Shown: positions 20,681-33,202 of the stretch, piece after piece
Layout of the letters: every line of letters begins with the position of its first letter
Position numbering within the stretch: the stretch's first letter is position 1
NCBI GenBank assembly: GCA_022264855.1
Contig: JABYQU010000040.1
Coordinates: 291,586-355,585, forward strand
Length of the DNA: 64,000 nt
Reading direction: 5' to 3'
DNA from: Lenzites betulinus
Taxonomy: Eukaryota; Basidiomycota; Agaricomycetes; Polyporales; Polyporaceae
Translations under genes and position numbers: made by a program
Notes under the pieces: model-generated
The model's input: the letters and a program-made list of their open reading frames with translations, nothing else
What the model was told of the DNA's origin: nothing
Databases searched by the model: none

Positions 20681-23600
20681 ATTGGAGATGACTTTTCACG
20701 GGGCTGAAGCTTGGGGGATTGGGGGATGGGGTAAGGGTGGTAATGCTGGTTCCCTCGTCTCACCGACCATCCTTATATGCCGACCTTGGGTCAGCCTCTC
20801 CTCCGCAGGAGGAAATAATTTGTTATCATGGCGCGCCAGAGCCTCCAGCGCTGCACAGGTAACGCTAGCGGTGTTTGCACTCCTGAGATGATAAATTAGT
20901 GGCGAAAGTTAATAGGATGAGCGGGAGGAGCGCCGACCTGACGTCCCGGTTCGGTGGTCTGCAACCGGGACGCCCGGTAAACGCCGCACATACGCGAGAT
21001 TCCTGATCCCTACTTCCGACACCCCGGGCCCTAGGCATGTATAATGCTAAAATATGAAATGTTGGTGGCGTGGTGCATTCAATTCAGGTTAGGGCTCTCT
21101 TTGCGCAGAGTCAGGCAGAGTGGGCTACGCGCGATGGTGGAGCCGCGAGCGAGCAGCCTTGCCACCCATACTGCTGATGGGGGTAGTTGTCGTCCTCCGC
21201 GGCCTGCACGTGCCCAGATGTTAGCGTCCATGAAGAAGTGCATCAAGAGGATTCAAAGTGAGCTCACTGAGAACGGCAACATTGAGTAGCTAGAATCCGA
21301 CGATGATACATATCTCTCCAACTAGATAATTCGGTTGATAATCGTCGGAAGTTGAGAACCCGCCGGCACCGCACAACATCGCCGGCTGAGCCTCGCTGAT
21401 TGCGGACATCAACCCGAGCGCGCCGTCCCGCATCTCATGCACGGAAAATGCGGAAGAGCTCCCGCCACAGCCTGCATTTTGAGGGACGCCGGCCGGGTAT
21501 GTGTCGACTATATGCAGGAGGAGCGCGGTAAGGAGCGCAGGGTCGTAACAGACGCGGGTCCGAAGTGGCAAGCTCGATGATATGCGGGAGGGCCGGAAGG
21601 GTGTTGAAGAGCGGGTGCATGAGCGCAACGGCCAATTTCGAGGAGGGCTCCGTACCAGCGCGAAATACGTTCCCCGTGTATCACGGAAGGGCCATTTGCG
21701 GACCAACGTTCCGAAGTGAGATGACTGGATGTGGAGGAGACGTCTCCGATGATCCTGGCCACCAGGTTGCGAGCCTGAGGCCTGAATACCGGCATCGCGC
21801 GTATGCATACGGTATTGATTTACTACATCCGGCGCCTGGACAAACTCAGAAGTTGATATTCTGCACATGGTCCGGATGAATACGCGCACTGCGTCTGGTG
21901 TTCGTATCGATTGCCGGAACAGGACGTCGGGAAGTTGTGTGAACTCACATTTCGGAGCAGAGGCATGCAACGTCCGGATATCACGGACTGATGATTGTTA
22001 AAGAAGGAGCAAGGATCATGTAAGGGGGCGATGGCCTATCGCATTTCTTACCGCCAAGGGTGAGAGCTTGAGATAAAATCAGCTTGGAGGTGTATAGAAT
22101 GTGCATAGCCAGGTTGAACGAGCCGCACTCACACTGTAGATCACACGTATAACATTAAATCGGCGCTAGACGGATGGAGGTGCACGGTGTCCCGCTCTCC
22201 GGTCCACGGTTCGCAAAGACTAGAAATTCCGTGGCTCCGACCTGCGGTCAACCGGGTTTGAGTAAGTAGAACCAAATTCACGTCTATATGCAGCTGCAGA
22301 TAGGCCCAATAGATCGCAGGAGCATACGAGATGATTGCTGATCACGTACAGTGGCGACAGAGTGCGTCTCTCTGAAGACTCGACACGTACGTTGTGATTA
22401 CGGGACCGATCCTTCGCCGAACCCTGAACGATAATTTGACGAAACAGCACCGACGGATTTGATCACTTTCTCAGCATCCGCAACAGGCCGCCCCCTCCAG
22501 ACACTGCGATTCCCGCGCCGCATACGCTAGCCCGGATGCTTGGTCCGCCACCAACAAAAGAGACAGTCTTGCAAGGATGACAAACACGGGCATGGGCGCT
22601 GCGCATAGGGATTCGTGGGCAAGGGCTTCTTGCGAAACACGCCGCCTGTTCCAGAGCGCGGTCTATCACCGCGTTCGTCCGCAATTGTGGTAAGGCCAAC
22701 ATACGGGTCCACAGGGTCGATAGATTCGAAGTGCGGTCGGCGGAACGCCCGCTGAGCTTTTCAACGGCGTATGTGCTCAGAAGTCCGTTTGACGTCTCGG
22801 GGGTAAGTTGCACCGGAAAAACGTCCTCAGGCGGAGTCAAGCAGCTTTGGCCGCATGAGGCTGCTAGAGCCTGACCTGGGACCGTCACAGACAAGCGGTG
22901 ACTCGTCCGCCTTTCGGATCCTTCTGAGGACCTAGATTTAGGTAAGTAGGTTCGCCGCATGGGAGAAGCGTCAACTCGAGCGTCGGCGCGAGCACGTTGC
23001 CCACCATGACAGACGCGCGGCGTCGGGCGTCGTTGACCTCCTCCTCCCACACCTGCCGTATGGTAAGCCACGATCATGGAGCGAGATGAAAGGCGCACCG
23101 CTACTCGCGTCTCCAAGGCTTTGGCAAGGTTTGCCGCAGCGTGTAGCGCGCTCTCACCAGGACCAACTCAATGGCGTCAATGGCGCTGCTGCTGTCGACA
23201 GCCGGTGATACAAGAGTCGGCAAGGTAGCTCTTTTCCCGACGCGTGGCAGAGACCGACTCAGAGTGACCGGTCAGGGGCAAGGCTCCGAGCCTCTCAGGA
23301 ATGTGGGTCGTTTGCGTATCTCAGAAAGTCTGGCGCTATGATTGAATACTGTTCGTCCATTATTGCAATTTGATGGTCAATTTCGTAAGATTTGAGCGTC
23401 CCGAAAGTGGTGTGCACATCGCACCAGCGAGATAAGCCAGGGAACTGCCGTTCTATCATCTCGACGAGCTCAGCGTCAGTGGCGTGCGAGCTTTGGGATA
23501 GAACGTACCTTACAGAAGCCAGTGACAAAATGCAACGCCTGCGGACAATTTCTCCGAAGGATGTCGGATAGGACTGCTGCTTGCTTTAGGGCCAGAAGAA

Positions 23601-24902
23601 GTCACTCTGATATCGTCGTAGGACCTTTACCTCGCAAAAATGCTGTTAAGAACTGTGTCGCCTCGCATATTCTGGTCTTGATAGGTCTTGACCTTCACTC
23701 TGTTGTCTCGAGGAGGGACGCCTCGATGCGCCTTCTACGTCATACGTAAAGCTGCGCCGCCATAACAGCACGCCGCAGCCACTTGCCAAGGATCGTCACG
23801 ATTCCGTCCAGCATGTTCCAGGGCTCGTATGGTCTCCCAGTGGCGAGACGTGTTGTTAGGCTCTCGTGCGCCACGCGCATCAGCAGACCAACCACGCGGT
23901 GCGGGGATTACAAGCTCAAGCTAGGATGCCGCTTGCTTGGAATATATGATCGGCGCCCCGAGCAATATTATCTTTCGGCATGGAATCGGGGGTTGCTTGA
24001 GTTAGCCTCGACAGAGAGCAAAGAGACGGCGGCAATTTCGTCAAGGACGTGTCCATCCTCGGCAAAGCGACAACATCCGTGGCACGCTAGAAGTCAGATA
24101 TTTTGCGACCACCGCCGCTTAGATTGCTGAAATAGAGTTCCGCGCAATCTGCCACAATCTCTGCGCGGTTTGCTATGCAGAGAGTATTCTGTGCGCGTCA
24201 GCCTTGGTACCAATAGAAGATAAAGCGTGGCTTACCAACCCCCCAAACGACCTGGACCCTTCTGCGCCTCGGGCTGCAGGTCCAGGGCCGCGGTGCGCAC
24301 GCCCGACTATCTTGTTGAAACGGCGGCCGGTGTCACCGACTGACGCTCCTTCTGATATAGGCTTTGTCCTCTGAAGCGCACAAAGGGTTGAGAAGGGAGG
24401 GACGTTCCCCCTTGTTAATCCCGGGCTAAAGTTGATTGGGTTCCAAGCTTGTCGGTTTCTACAGACTGCTGCTGTCGCTGCGAACTTGGCACGAGCGCTG
24501 CGCATCTACCTTCCCTCACATGGCATGCGCCTCAGGCTATAGATCGAATGTCAGCCGAACTTCACGCGTGTAGCACGTCCGGGGGGTGTTGATATCCGGT
24601 GATATCGTGCGTGCACCGTGTCCGTTCATGGTCGCCGTTGAGTATAGTTACAAACGGCCCTAGACTTGTGAGCGGCCTTATCAAAAAAGATTATGCAGCG
24701 CAGCAAGACGTTCGGGTTTGAGTCTGTTTGAGTAGTGTCTGAATGCAAGCGGCCACGAGCGTCTCCTGGCTTTTCAACCAAAGGACCCAGGACGGGTGTC
24801 AGCAGTCCTGGCTGCGTACCTCGGTACCGGCGCTCCGCGCCACAGCGCCGGCTGCAGAAGCGCCCACGTCCTAGACAGAGCAGCCACCGTCGCCTGCTCG
24901 CA
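20681..24902. other. 4.2-kb stretch without convincing genes; scattered coding-like fragments
   Basis: No domain or coherent splice chain could be built. On the minus strand several frames look partly protein-like: 21290-21970 (TLPALPHIIELA in one frame), 22463-23116 (217 codons, arginine-rich) and 23295-23528 (LVEMIERQFPGLSRWCDVHT). None joins its neighbours cleanly. They could be remnants of one decayed gene or chance frames in GC-rich DNA. The promoter of ATG12 should lie in the last few hundred bases. Confidence 0.4.
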
Positions 24903-25524
24903 ATGGCGTCGAAACGCGGCAGCCCCGAACCGCACGTCCGCGCGCTGCCCTCTGCCTGGCAATATGCCGACGGCGGGAGCGTCCTGCAGGAGGCCCAGGA
25001 GGCACTCGAGACGTACAAGAAGAAGGACGGCAACAAAGGTGCGCACGGGCTCGTAGTGGGCGAGTCGCGGGACGATGCTCACGGTGTGCGGGTTACAGTC
25101 GTCGTGCGCTTCAAGGCGGTGGGGAACGCGCCGATCATGAAGCAGAACTTTTACAAGATCACCGCGTCGAATCGATTCCAGGCGGTGATACAGTTCCTGC
25201 GGAAGGAGCTGGGGTGGAAGCAGGGCGACCCGCTGGTGAGTGGGCTCTTGGGCGTGCTGTATCTACGGCCGTGGTGAACTGTCGGCGGGCCACAGTTTAC
25301 CTACATCAACCTTGCGTTTTCGCCCGCACCCGACGACACTGTGGCGAACCTGTTCAAGGTGAGTGGGCGAGTGGTCATGTTTGCCTCCGGTGTTCACCAG
25401 GGAACGTAGTCGTTCTCTACGGAGGGCCACCTAATAGTAAACTACAGGTATGATTTTCACACTTGCTTTCTGCGACGATTATAATGGTTTTCTTGCCTTC
25501 AGTACCACTGCTGCATGGGGCTGA
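24903..25524 (+). CDS. ATG12: Autophagy-related ubiquitin-like protein ATG12
   Basis: Ubiquitin-like modifier conjugated to Atg5 by Atg7 and Atg10; the conjugate helps attach Atg8 to phosphatidylethanolamine on the growing autophagosome. Exons 24903-25235, 25296-25358, 25411-25448 and 25503-25524 join in phase to 151 residues. The ubiquitin fold covers about residues 60-151: [68 protein letters not shown]. The chain ends exactly in TTAAWG, with the C-terminal glycine needed for conjugation and no processing tail, as in other Atg12 proteins. The start [10 protein letters not shown] was preferred over an in-frame ATG at 24735 because it gives the normal family length. The gene is tail to tail with the ATG27-like gene, 471 bp apart. 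Confidence 0.96.
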
Positions 25525-25995
25525 CCTGTATCGATTCTTTGATCCCCCTCCGATCTGTTCACCTGTACACTATAGCGGCGCCACGTTTATTTCAACGGGA
25601 TATTGAGTGTACTATGGGCGAGTTCGCCTCTCCCCCGGTCCATTTGGAAACCCGTGTACACGCGCCGGAAGACTATCACCATCTGCTGTTGTCAACTTTC
25701 GAGGCGTTGGGTTCGGTCCCTTGCGCCTAGGTACGAAAGTAGGCATATTGGAACTTTGTTTGCAGGTGGACCAGACCCCACTATCGACACAACTACTGCT
25801 ACTGCCAGCCCCCGCTCTATAGACAGGAGACCGGCCGACGCCACTTCCTGAACTAGCGAAAGACATTGCACAATTTTGTTTACAGCTAAGCGACACATAA
25901 TTCCGAACATATTCTACAGTGGGATACACGGCGCACACGACAAGTACACATGTAAAGTTACACACAAACCCTTCCATCCGATCCCGCAAACTTCC
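25525..25995. other. Convergent intergenic region between ATG12 and ATG27
   Basis: The 471 bp contain the two 3' UTRs. The short frames present show no protein character. Confidence 0.5.
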
Positions 25996-27543
25996 TCACG
26001 CCGCGCCATAGCCAGAGACCCCGCCCAGGCGCGGCGACGGCTTGAGCGGGATGCCCTCCTCCGGCATCGCCGCAAAGTTCACCATCACGTCTTCTTCGCC
26101 CTCCCCGTACCCGTATCCGTCGTCCATCTCGAGGTCCTCGTACGCCCAGCGCATGAGCACGCGCTCGCCCACGCGCCACCGCGCGAGCCGCGGGTGTGCC
26201 TTCACGAAGCGCGAGACCGCCTGCCGCACGCGCGGTGGCGGGAACCATGCGACGTACGCGAGCGCGAGCACGGCCGTGAACGAGGACAGGAGCAGCACCA
26301 TCATCGAGCGCGTCGTGCGCCCGCCGAACGGCCGCCCATCCGCGAGCTCCTTGTCGGGCAGCTCCTCGTCGTCGGAGGGGGGCGTGTCCTCCGGGGGCTC
26401 GGTGGTCGGGTCCGAGGTGGGAGCGGGGCCCCCAGGGCGTGTCGCGGTTACCGTGCCAGCCGGAGGAGGGAGGCGCGTCCCGCAGGCGTGCTTAGTGCGC
26501 CAGTTGAACGTGTGTGTGCCGTTCCAGTACCAGCCGTATGACGGCGCAGACGGCTGGGGATCAAGTCGAGTCAGTGTTGCTTCGCTGGCCAAGGCTGCGG
26601 CTGCGGCGGGGACTGACCTCGTCCACGCCGTGGTCGCAGATGAACTGGAGATCCGCCTTCTGCGGGCCATACACATAGTATCCGCCGTGCAGGCGGACGT
26701 GCAGGACGTCTGCGTGCTGCGCCGTGAGCATCCCGGGCAGCATCCCGGGCGCATCTGCCAGCATGTGGGGGCCTACGCACCGTGCTTGGCATCTTCCTGA
26801 CGTGAAGGCGCAAGCTGCGCGGTGATGTTCACCCCGGGATAGTACTTCGTTATGTTCTTCAGCTCCATGGCGCCCGCGATGGGCACGGTCTGGAGCACGC
26901 GCTCCTCCTCGTCTGGATGGGCAGGACGCCTGTTCGTGACTGCCGCCACGCCGTCAGTGTAGCGCGGAGGGCGCGATAGAGTTTGACGCACTGATTTGGC
27001 AGATCCATGTCCCGGGCGGGCACTGCGGGGGCACGCCTGTCAGTTCTGTAGCATTTCCAGGAGGCGGAGGCGTAGGTCCCAACCACATGCACTCGTGTAC
27101 GATTTCATGTATCGGGAGTTTTCATGATACATTATGTGGGCGGAACACCGCACACACGCAGGGCCGGACACGAGCGTTTTCCACCGATCGCAAGCCCACG
27201 CCACGCATAGTTCACGAAGACCTCGCTTACTGACCTGCTCGTGCTGAGGCGCATTCTCGTCCTTCTTCAACGGGCCCTGCAGGGAGATCCGATAGGACGA
27301 CGTCGTGACCGTCGGCGGCGTCTTGCGCTCGGACTTGAACGACCAGCCGCCGTCGTTCCCGTCCAGGACGGGGCAGAGGTCGAACCGCTGGTTCCCGAGC
27401 GTGAACTTGCACTGCTTCGCTAGGCTCTCCAATCGGCGGATCCTGCGCTCGCCTCCTGGAACGGGATCCGCAGCGGCAGCCCGCGAGACGTCGACGGCCG
27501 CGGCCACGAGCGCGAGGGGGGCGAGGGCTGCGAGGAGGAGCAT
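25996..27543 (-). CDS. ATG27: Autophagy-related protein 27-like membrane protein (MRH domain)
   Basis: Type I membrane protein of the Atg27 family, which travels with Atg9 vesicles and is needed for efficient autophagosome supply. Exons 27543-27235, 27022-26992, 26939-26781, 26754-26618 and 26553-25996 join in phase to 397 residues. A signal peptide MLLLAALAPLALVAAAVDVS starts the chain. The mannose-6-phosphate-receptor-homology lumenal domain follows, with cysteines in QCKFTLGNQRFDLCPVL, CPPGTWICQ, FICDHGVDE and TKHACGT. A Pro/Thr/Asp-rich linker leads to one transmembrane helix (MMVLLLSSFTAVLALAYVAW, near residue 295), then a cytosolic tail of about 80 residues with YGYGEGEED and SGYGAA at the end, where Atg27 carries tyrosine sorting signals. 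An upstream in-frame ATG exists at 27672, but starting there would bury the signal peptide. Confidence 0.88.
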
Positions 27544-29655
27544 GATGGCGGGGGGACGCAGCCTGGTGCGCAGAATTTGCGCACGCTGCAGCGAGCCCAA
27601 GCTCAAGACGGACTCCGGCTCCCTCGAGGCAGAAGACGGCAAGGCGCCGCTGTTGGAGCGATTCATCCGCACAGGCTGTGTTATCTTGGGCGTGGGTGAG
27701 GCTGATCACCGGACCGCAGAGCTCCCCAGGAGGCCCGTCTTTCCCGCAGATAGCTTCCTGCGTCTTCTGCACGGAGAAACTGGAGCGAGCCGTCCTCTTC
27801 TTCCGGTGCCGAGTGAGCACAACATGTCGTTGCGGGGTGCCGTGTGAGAGAACAATGTCCGTTCAGACTTCATCGAGTGGGTAAGTACGTTGAAGCCAGG
27901 AACACAGACAGACGCCCACCTCGATGATGTCCTATTCCCGATCATGGCTAGTACTCCTATCGATTCGCGATTTGTGCCGGTCTGTAACCTATTACTTATA
28001 TTGGTAGTTACATTACATACCCGCGTGGAAACAAATCGAACGCTCCTCCTCCTCCTCCTATCGGCACCGCGGCTTGAGTTTAGCGCTGTGGGTGGAGGAA
28101 GGTGGAGGAGGACGAGGAGGAGCGAAGATGAGGTAGATTCAACTCAGCATGCACTACAGTACTATGCATCACGTGGTCAGGTAGCACACATGGGGCCGCA
28201 TTAACATTAAGTACCTGAGATCTAGAATCACGACGTTCGACATGACCACCACAACGGGATGTATCAAGACTGGATAGCGGCCATGCTGGCCACATGTATG
28301 TAAAGGTATCACGACGAGGACTTTGAAATAACATATAGCTGACCAGGTCGTTTGTCAGACGTAGTCGCTGACACGAGGGGTGCACCGGAAGATGCCGAGA
28401 CCCGGGGTAGGGGGAGGGGGGGGGTCCGCGGGCTCCTTATGTCGATGAGTGCATGTCATCTCCAAATGGTCTATAGAGGCCCCCAAAAGGCATATCTAGC
28501 AGCAAAGTGACTCCGCCCGCCATGCAATAAGCTCCCCGAGTGTCTGCGGATCGTTCGAAGCCGCCCAGTGAGAGCATCAAGAGTTCGCGCTGGCGCCAAT
28601 GAGCCCTGTCCGACTGAAGAGCCGCTCGCGGGGCATCCCCGTCGCACTCTGATCATATTTCTCGCGGGCCTCACATCTAATGACCAGAATCAAGTGCAAC
28701 AAAGTAAACGAGTACCATGTGCATATTCCCCGAGCCTCTGCGGTATTACCGCGCCAAAACACTGTGTCACTGTTTCAAATGGATGTCAAGTTTGATTCGG
28801 GAAGAAACAAGAAGAGCGGTCATACCCTACGGATAGAGAACAAACCTATAGGGAAAGGTTCAGCTATACTACCAATTGTTATGCATTTATGTTTGATGTT
28901 TTGTCAATGTTTCGCCGACAATGCATGTTCACGTTTATCCCAATCCGGAAATATCCAATCAAAACATATGACCAAGCGGATGGATGCGGAAATATACTCC
29001 CACGAGGGGGGGAGGGGGGTACCCAGCGCGGCCTTATGTCGATGAACCGACCCCGGTACTTGTGTCAATTCGTGCACCCCTCGTGGTCGCTGAAAACGCC
29101 ACGAACCGGGAGAAGCCCAGTACTGGTGAGGTGATCGTCGCCCTTGAATTTTCTGCTGATCGAAGAACTCCGCGAGTTGTGCAATCTCTTGTTGCGTAGG
29201 AGCTAACCTTTTGCAGAGCTTCTACTGGCATACATTTGGCCTTCTGGATAGGGGGAACCCGGGGACGTGCCGATACGCACCATTGCGCCATCTGAATTTG
29301 TAAGGATCTACGGGTATGTCAAGGACGCCGGGAAAAGCAAATGACTCAAAGTTTGTACTAGAAGCAGGTTCATCCCCATTCGTAAAGACAAAACGGATCG
29401 CATGAAATGTCGCCATGTTCATGTTCGGGTTTGGCGGCGAGGATATGTTTTTGCATTCGAGTGAACTGCGAACTTCCCGGAAAGTCACGCCGCCAATCGT
29501 CGCGATACCACCCTGTGAAGTAGTCGTGGGCTCTACTCATTGAACGAATGCAGCGCAAACGGATCTGGCTGGCATTTTACAAACGAAAGCACGGTTACTC
29601 GGCCAGTATTATTGATACATTGTTGTACATCCGAGCACTCATAACCGAAGCAGAC
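27544..29655. other. Intergenic, 2.1 kb, AT-richer, with G-rich tracts
   Basis: No supported gene. Two similar blocks, a G-rich tract followed by CCTTATGTCGATGA, occur at about 28405-28448 and 29005-29045. A protein-like minus-strand frame at 29222-29488 (FESFAFPGVLDIPVDPYKFR) has no recognisable family or partner exon. Confidence 0.4.
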
Positions 29656-30571
29656 TCAGTGGGTCGCTGCAGCGTCCGCCCTCCCCGCCGCGGCATCGTG
29701 GTCACGGTGCTTCAACTCCTCCTTCGCGTCTTGCATCTCCTCAGAAGTCGGGAACGCCGCGAAGTAGTCCTTGATCTTGTCAATTGGTGCTTCGAGCAGC
29801 CCCAACAACGTCTCGAAGGGCGGCTTGTTCGGGATGGATGGGTGTGTCCTGCGGAAGGTGGATAAAGTAAATGTCACGATCATCTCCCTGAGAACGAAGC
29901 GAAATGCACTGACCTCGTGGGTACTAGCTTCTTCGTCTTCTTGAAGCTCAACGCGGCCTCCTTGCTTGCTTCCTCTCCGATGATTGGCTCGAGCATGGGT
30001 AGGTCTTTGATCTCCTCGTCGTCATTATGATGGTGTAGAGACTCCATCATAGTCGTCACGAGTGTGTGATACTCGACGCTGCCCGGCTGGAGCGACTCGA
30101 GCTTGTACAACTGCTCCTTCACCGACTGCAACAGAAGCCATGCATGTCAGAATATATGAATGACATCCCCATCGGTCGACGAACCACAAACCTGATGCTC
30201 CTCGCGGTCGTGGTCAGCAAGCTTCTTTCCCTTGTCGCCGAGGTGCTTTTCCATTAGAGGGTATACGACAATTTCCTCGCCGACGGCGTGCCGCGCGATC
30301 TCCCATGTTAGCTGACGCGCCCACCGCCCCTGCGCGTCGACGTCTCCGCGTTCTCTGGCGCGTTTGTACTGGTCGTGATACTCGTACATCTGCACACAAG
30401 GTTTGTCGGTGTCATCCCCTTCAAAATCTGTACGTCAATCACCTCCTCATGGTCTTCCTTGATAGATTCGAATAGGGTCGACATAGCTCGCCGATATGTG
30501 GTTGCAGAAACAACAGTGGTAAAATGAAGAGGGCGAAGAGTGAGTTGCGCTGCAGGCCGAGTCGCGAACAT
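29656..30571 (-). CDS. Hemerythrin-like (HHE) protein, probably mitochondrial
   Basis: Di-iron HHE cation-binding protein. Exons 30571-30434, 30389-30192, 30125-29914 and 29848-29656 join in phase to 246 residues. Candidate ligands: H in KEDHEEVIDMYEYHDQ, H and E in EIARHAVGEEIVVYP, H in HDREEHQSVKEQL, and HHHNDDEEIKDLPML. Starting at 30571 adds a 31-residue leader (MFATRPAAQLTLRPLHFTTV and on to TYRRA) rich in Arg, Thr and Ser and free of acidic residues, as expected for a mitochondrial presequence. The in-frame ATG at 30484 (MSTLFESIKEDHEE) would give a cytosolic form. Whether both are used is unknown. The tail contains a proline-rich hinge THPSIPNKPPFETLLGLLEA and ends in an alanine-rich stretch. 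Confidence 0.9.
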
Positions 30572-33202
30572 TATAAGTACCTGCGGGAGAGGCGAATTCT
30601 CGCGCATCATAATGTACTAGGAAGCTTGTGAAGGTCGGAGCCGTGAAGGTCGGAGCTGCCCCACCACGCTGGCCAATCGCAGCCTGCGCATTGCGCCAGT
30701 TAGACGTGCGGGGAATGACGATCGACATCGGATGACGTCGATGTAGTTGTCGTCAGAGACGTATAATGATCGAGATTATATCGGGAGGCCTTTGCGTTCC
30801 CGATTGGGAGCAATTCTAGATCATGTCGTCGCAACCAAACCACGTTGGATCCTTCATAGCCTCGACGGACTTTGTTCGGACAAGACATTGGATCATCGTC
30901 GTACATACGTAGGCGGCGCGACGCCTCACAGCAACGGGATACACGCGCGAAATCTGGATATCTGGACGCGATGTTCGATCACGTGCATGACGCGACGCGT
31001 GTGAGCGCGTTGTGTTGTGTGGCGGCGGACGCGATGTGGCGTCGATCATAACTACCTCCCTATCCTCAGCGAAAGGACCTAGATATTTAGTATGAGCATG
31101 CACGAGTATGGTAGAGACGTTTGATTTCAGACAGAGCGCGGACAGGTGTGACGATAACTGCAGCGGCGACGGTGGCGTCGCACAAAGACGAGGCTGACAG
31201 TCGCTGCTACTAGGGCTATGGCTCAGGCTACCATGGCCGATCGATGTCTTTAAATAGGCCTAGACATAGATTTCATATACAGCCTTGAATAGAGGCAAAC
31301 AAACCGTGCACAGGTGGATGACAATGAGGCTGACCGGAGTGTCATGGCGGAGTGTGAACTGCGCTTGGTCTGGAATATAAGAACGTGTTCCCCCTCCGTC
31401 GCCGCTTGCCTCTTACCACCACCACCTCCGCCGTGCCCCCCCCCCCCCCTTCCGCCCAAACGCCCGTCGCTGCCTAGGATGCTGCCTTCTCCGTCGCCCC
31501 CCTCTAGTGCCTACTGGTCACCTCGCCCTCATCCTTGTCGCCGCCGAGGACGCCACCGTCGCTGCCATCGCTCACAACGTCCCCCATTCGGCGGCCGCAG
31601 TTGCACCACTCGTTGGCATCGTGCTTCAACGCATACTGTGGCGTCGCGGCGCACTCTCCGATGGCCACGTCTATACCTACCAGGAGACGACGCCACCGTT
31701 GGAAGCCGCGTTCATGCAGGATCCTGCAGAATGTGGTACGCCCCACAGTCATCCGCTTCATCGATCGTCGTCACGGTGTGGCGACAGATGCCGAGACACA
31801 TTAGAAGAGGACACGACAAAGCACCAACCTTCATAGCTGCCTGGTCGATGGTGCGGCCATAACTTGACACATCGTCGGACGATCGCACGACGCCACCGTG
31901 TCCCGGCGGGGACTTCATACTGTGGCCACGCGATCACGATGACAATGACCGACGAGGAGAAGACGATACTGGGACGCTACCTTTGTTATGGTCTCCGGCC
32001 TTCGTCATCCACCGAACTTGGGTATAAAGAATGGGATACGCCCGAGAGCTGATGCCAAATTACCCGCGGCAGAGAAGACAACTAGCGAACTGGGCGTCAA
32101 CATATGATCACACTGGAACGTCACGGGAGAAACACGTAACGGGCAATCACATACCGGGACGACTTATCTTGATGTATCTGCCCGGGAGCAAATGACGATA
32201 GGACAGGAACCTTCCAGAGGCATAGTAGCGCAGGTAGCGCGACAGAACCGTGCCATTGCCACATGGACTAGGATGGAATCTATGTGCGGCCACAAGCCCT
32301 GTAACGGATCGGCGACATACAATCGCGATCATACATGTCCTTGGCATAGAACACTTTGGCTCAAGACTGGCGACATAACGGACGCGGTACAAATCTAGGA
32401 TAGACTCACTGGGATGGCCAGGGTTATCGACTACATCGACTTCGGGCTTGGACTTGGTGAAGATTGGGCCGACGGACACAGCGCACGGCGCGAAAATCAT
32501 CTGGCATGGGAAACGGGAGTGAGGGGCGGTCGGCGGTGGGACCAAACAGCCCGTACCAACAGGAAGACGATGGAAGTGGATTGAACGCACATGCGCAAAC
32601 ATCGGCGTACTATCATTGATACGGTGTCACCCACGGGCTACTAGAAGGATCATGTATGTGCTAGTCAACGCGTATGGGCTGCTACAAGGACAGGCCTAAA
32701 GGAACAATCAACTTCAGACCAGAGTTGTACTCGGAAAACATACCTTTCACCAAATACTACCATGCCAAGAAAGCGGAAAGAGGCAACACACAGGCTCACA
32801 TCAAGTTTGGACGGGCAACTACCATGCCGACATTACCTTGGGTAGTGGAGATGACACGAGTTCAAAAAATGGAATCAATGATACAACACACCTGAACTCA
32901 AACCCACCCCTCACCTTTCACGCCGGCCGAGGGGATACTTTTCATCGGAATGGATTACTCCGTTAGCGTGAGGCGGACGTGGTAACAAAGCGAGCGAACA
33001 AACTAGAGCGATAACTAAGTAGAGTAGCGAGCCTCCTTCCTTCCGGCATAAACAAGTGAGCGTGCATACGATGAGCGTGACGGGATCCGCAGAGCGACCG
33101 GGATGAGGGAATAGATATATGTGCCGGGCCTAGTGGGATGTGGGGGAGTAGATGGGGTCCACTGTCGAGAGCCGGTATAAACAAACAAGACGATTAGGGC
33201 CT
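30572..33202. other. Intergenic, 2.6 kb, no convincing gene
   Basis: Frames at 31314-31862 (+), 32147-32602 (-) and 32674-32895 (+) were read and show no domain. A 14-base C run lies at 31436-31449. The decamer ACGCCACCGT recurs near 31549, 31691 and 31885. Confidence 0.45.
31436..31449. repeat. Homopolymer C tract (14)
   Basis: Fourteen consecutive C residues on the plus strand, a possible sequencing or replication slippage site. Confidence 0.85.

Noticed and set aside
22463..23116. 217-codon minus-strand ORF as a real gene
   Set aside because: Arginine/serine-rich with no recognisable domain and no joining exons. Kept only as possible debris.
31314..31862. Proline-rich 182-codon plus-strand ORF
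   Set aside because: The proline run comes from the poly-C tract. The rest is random-like and overlapped by frames on both strands.
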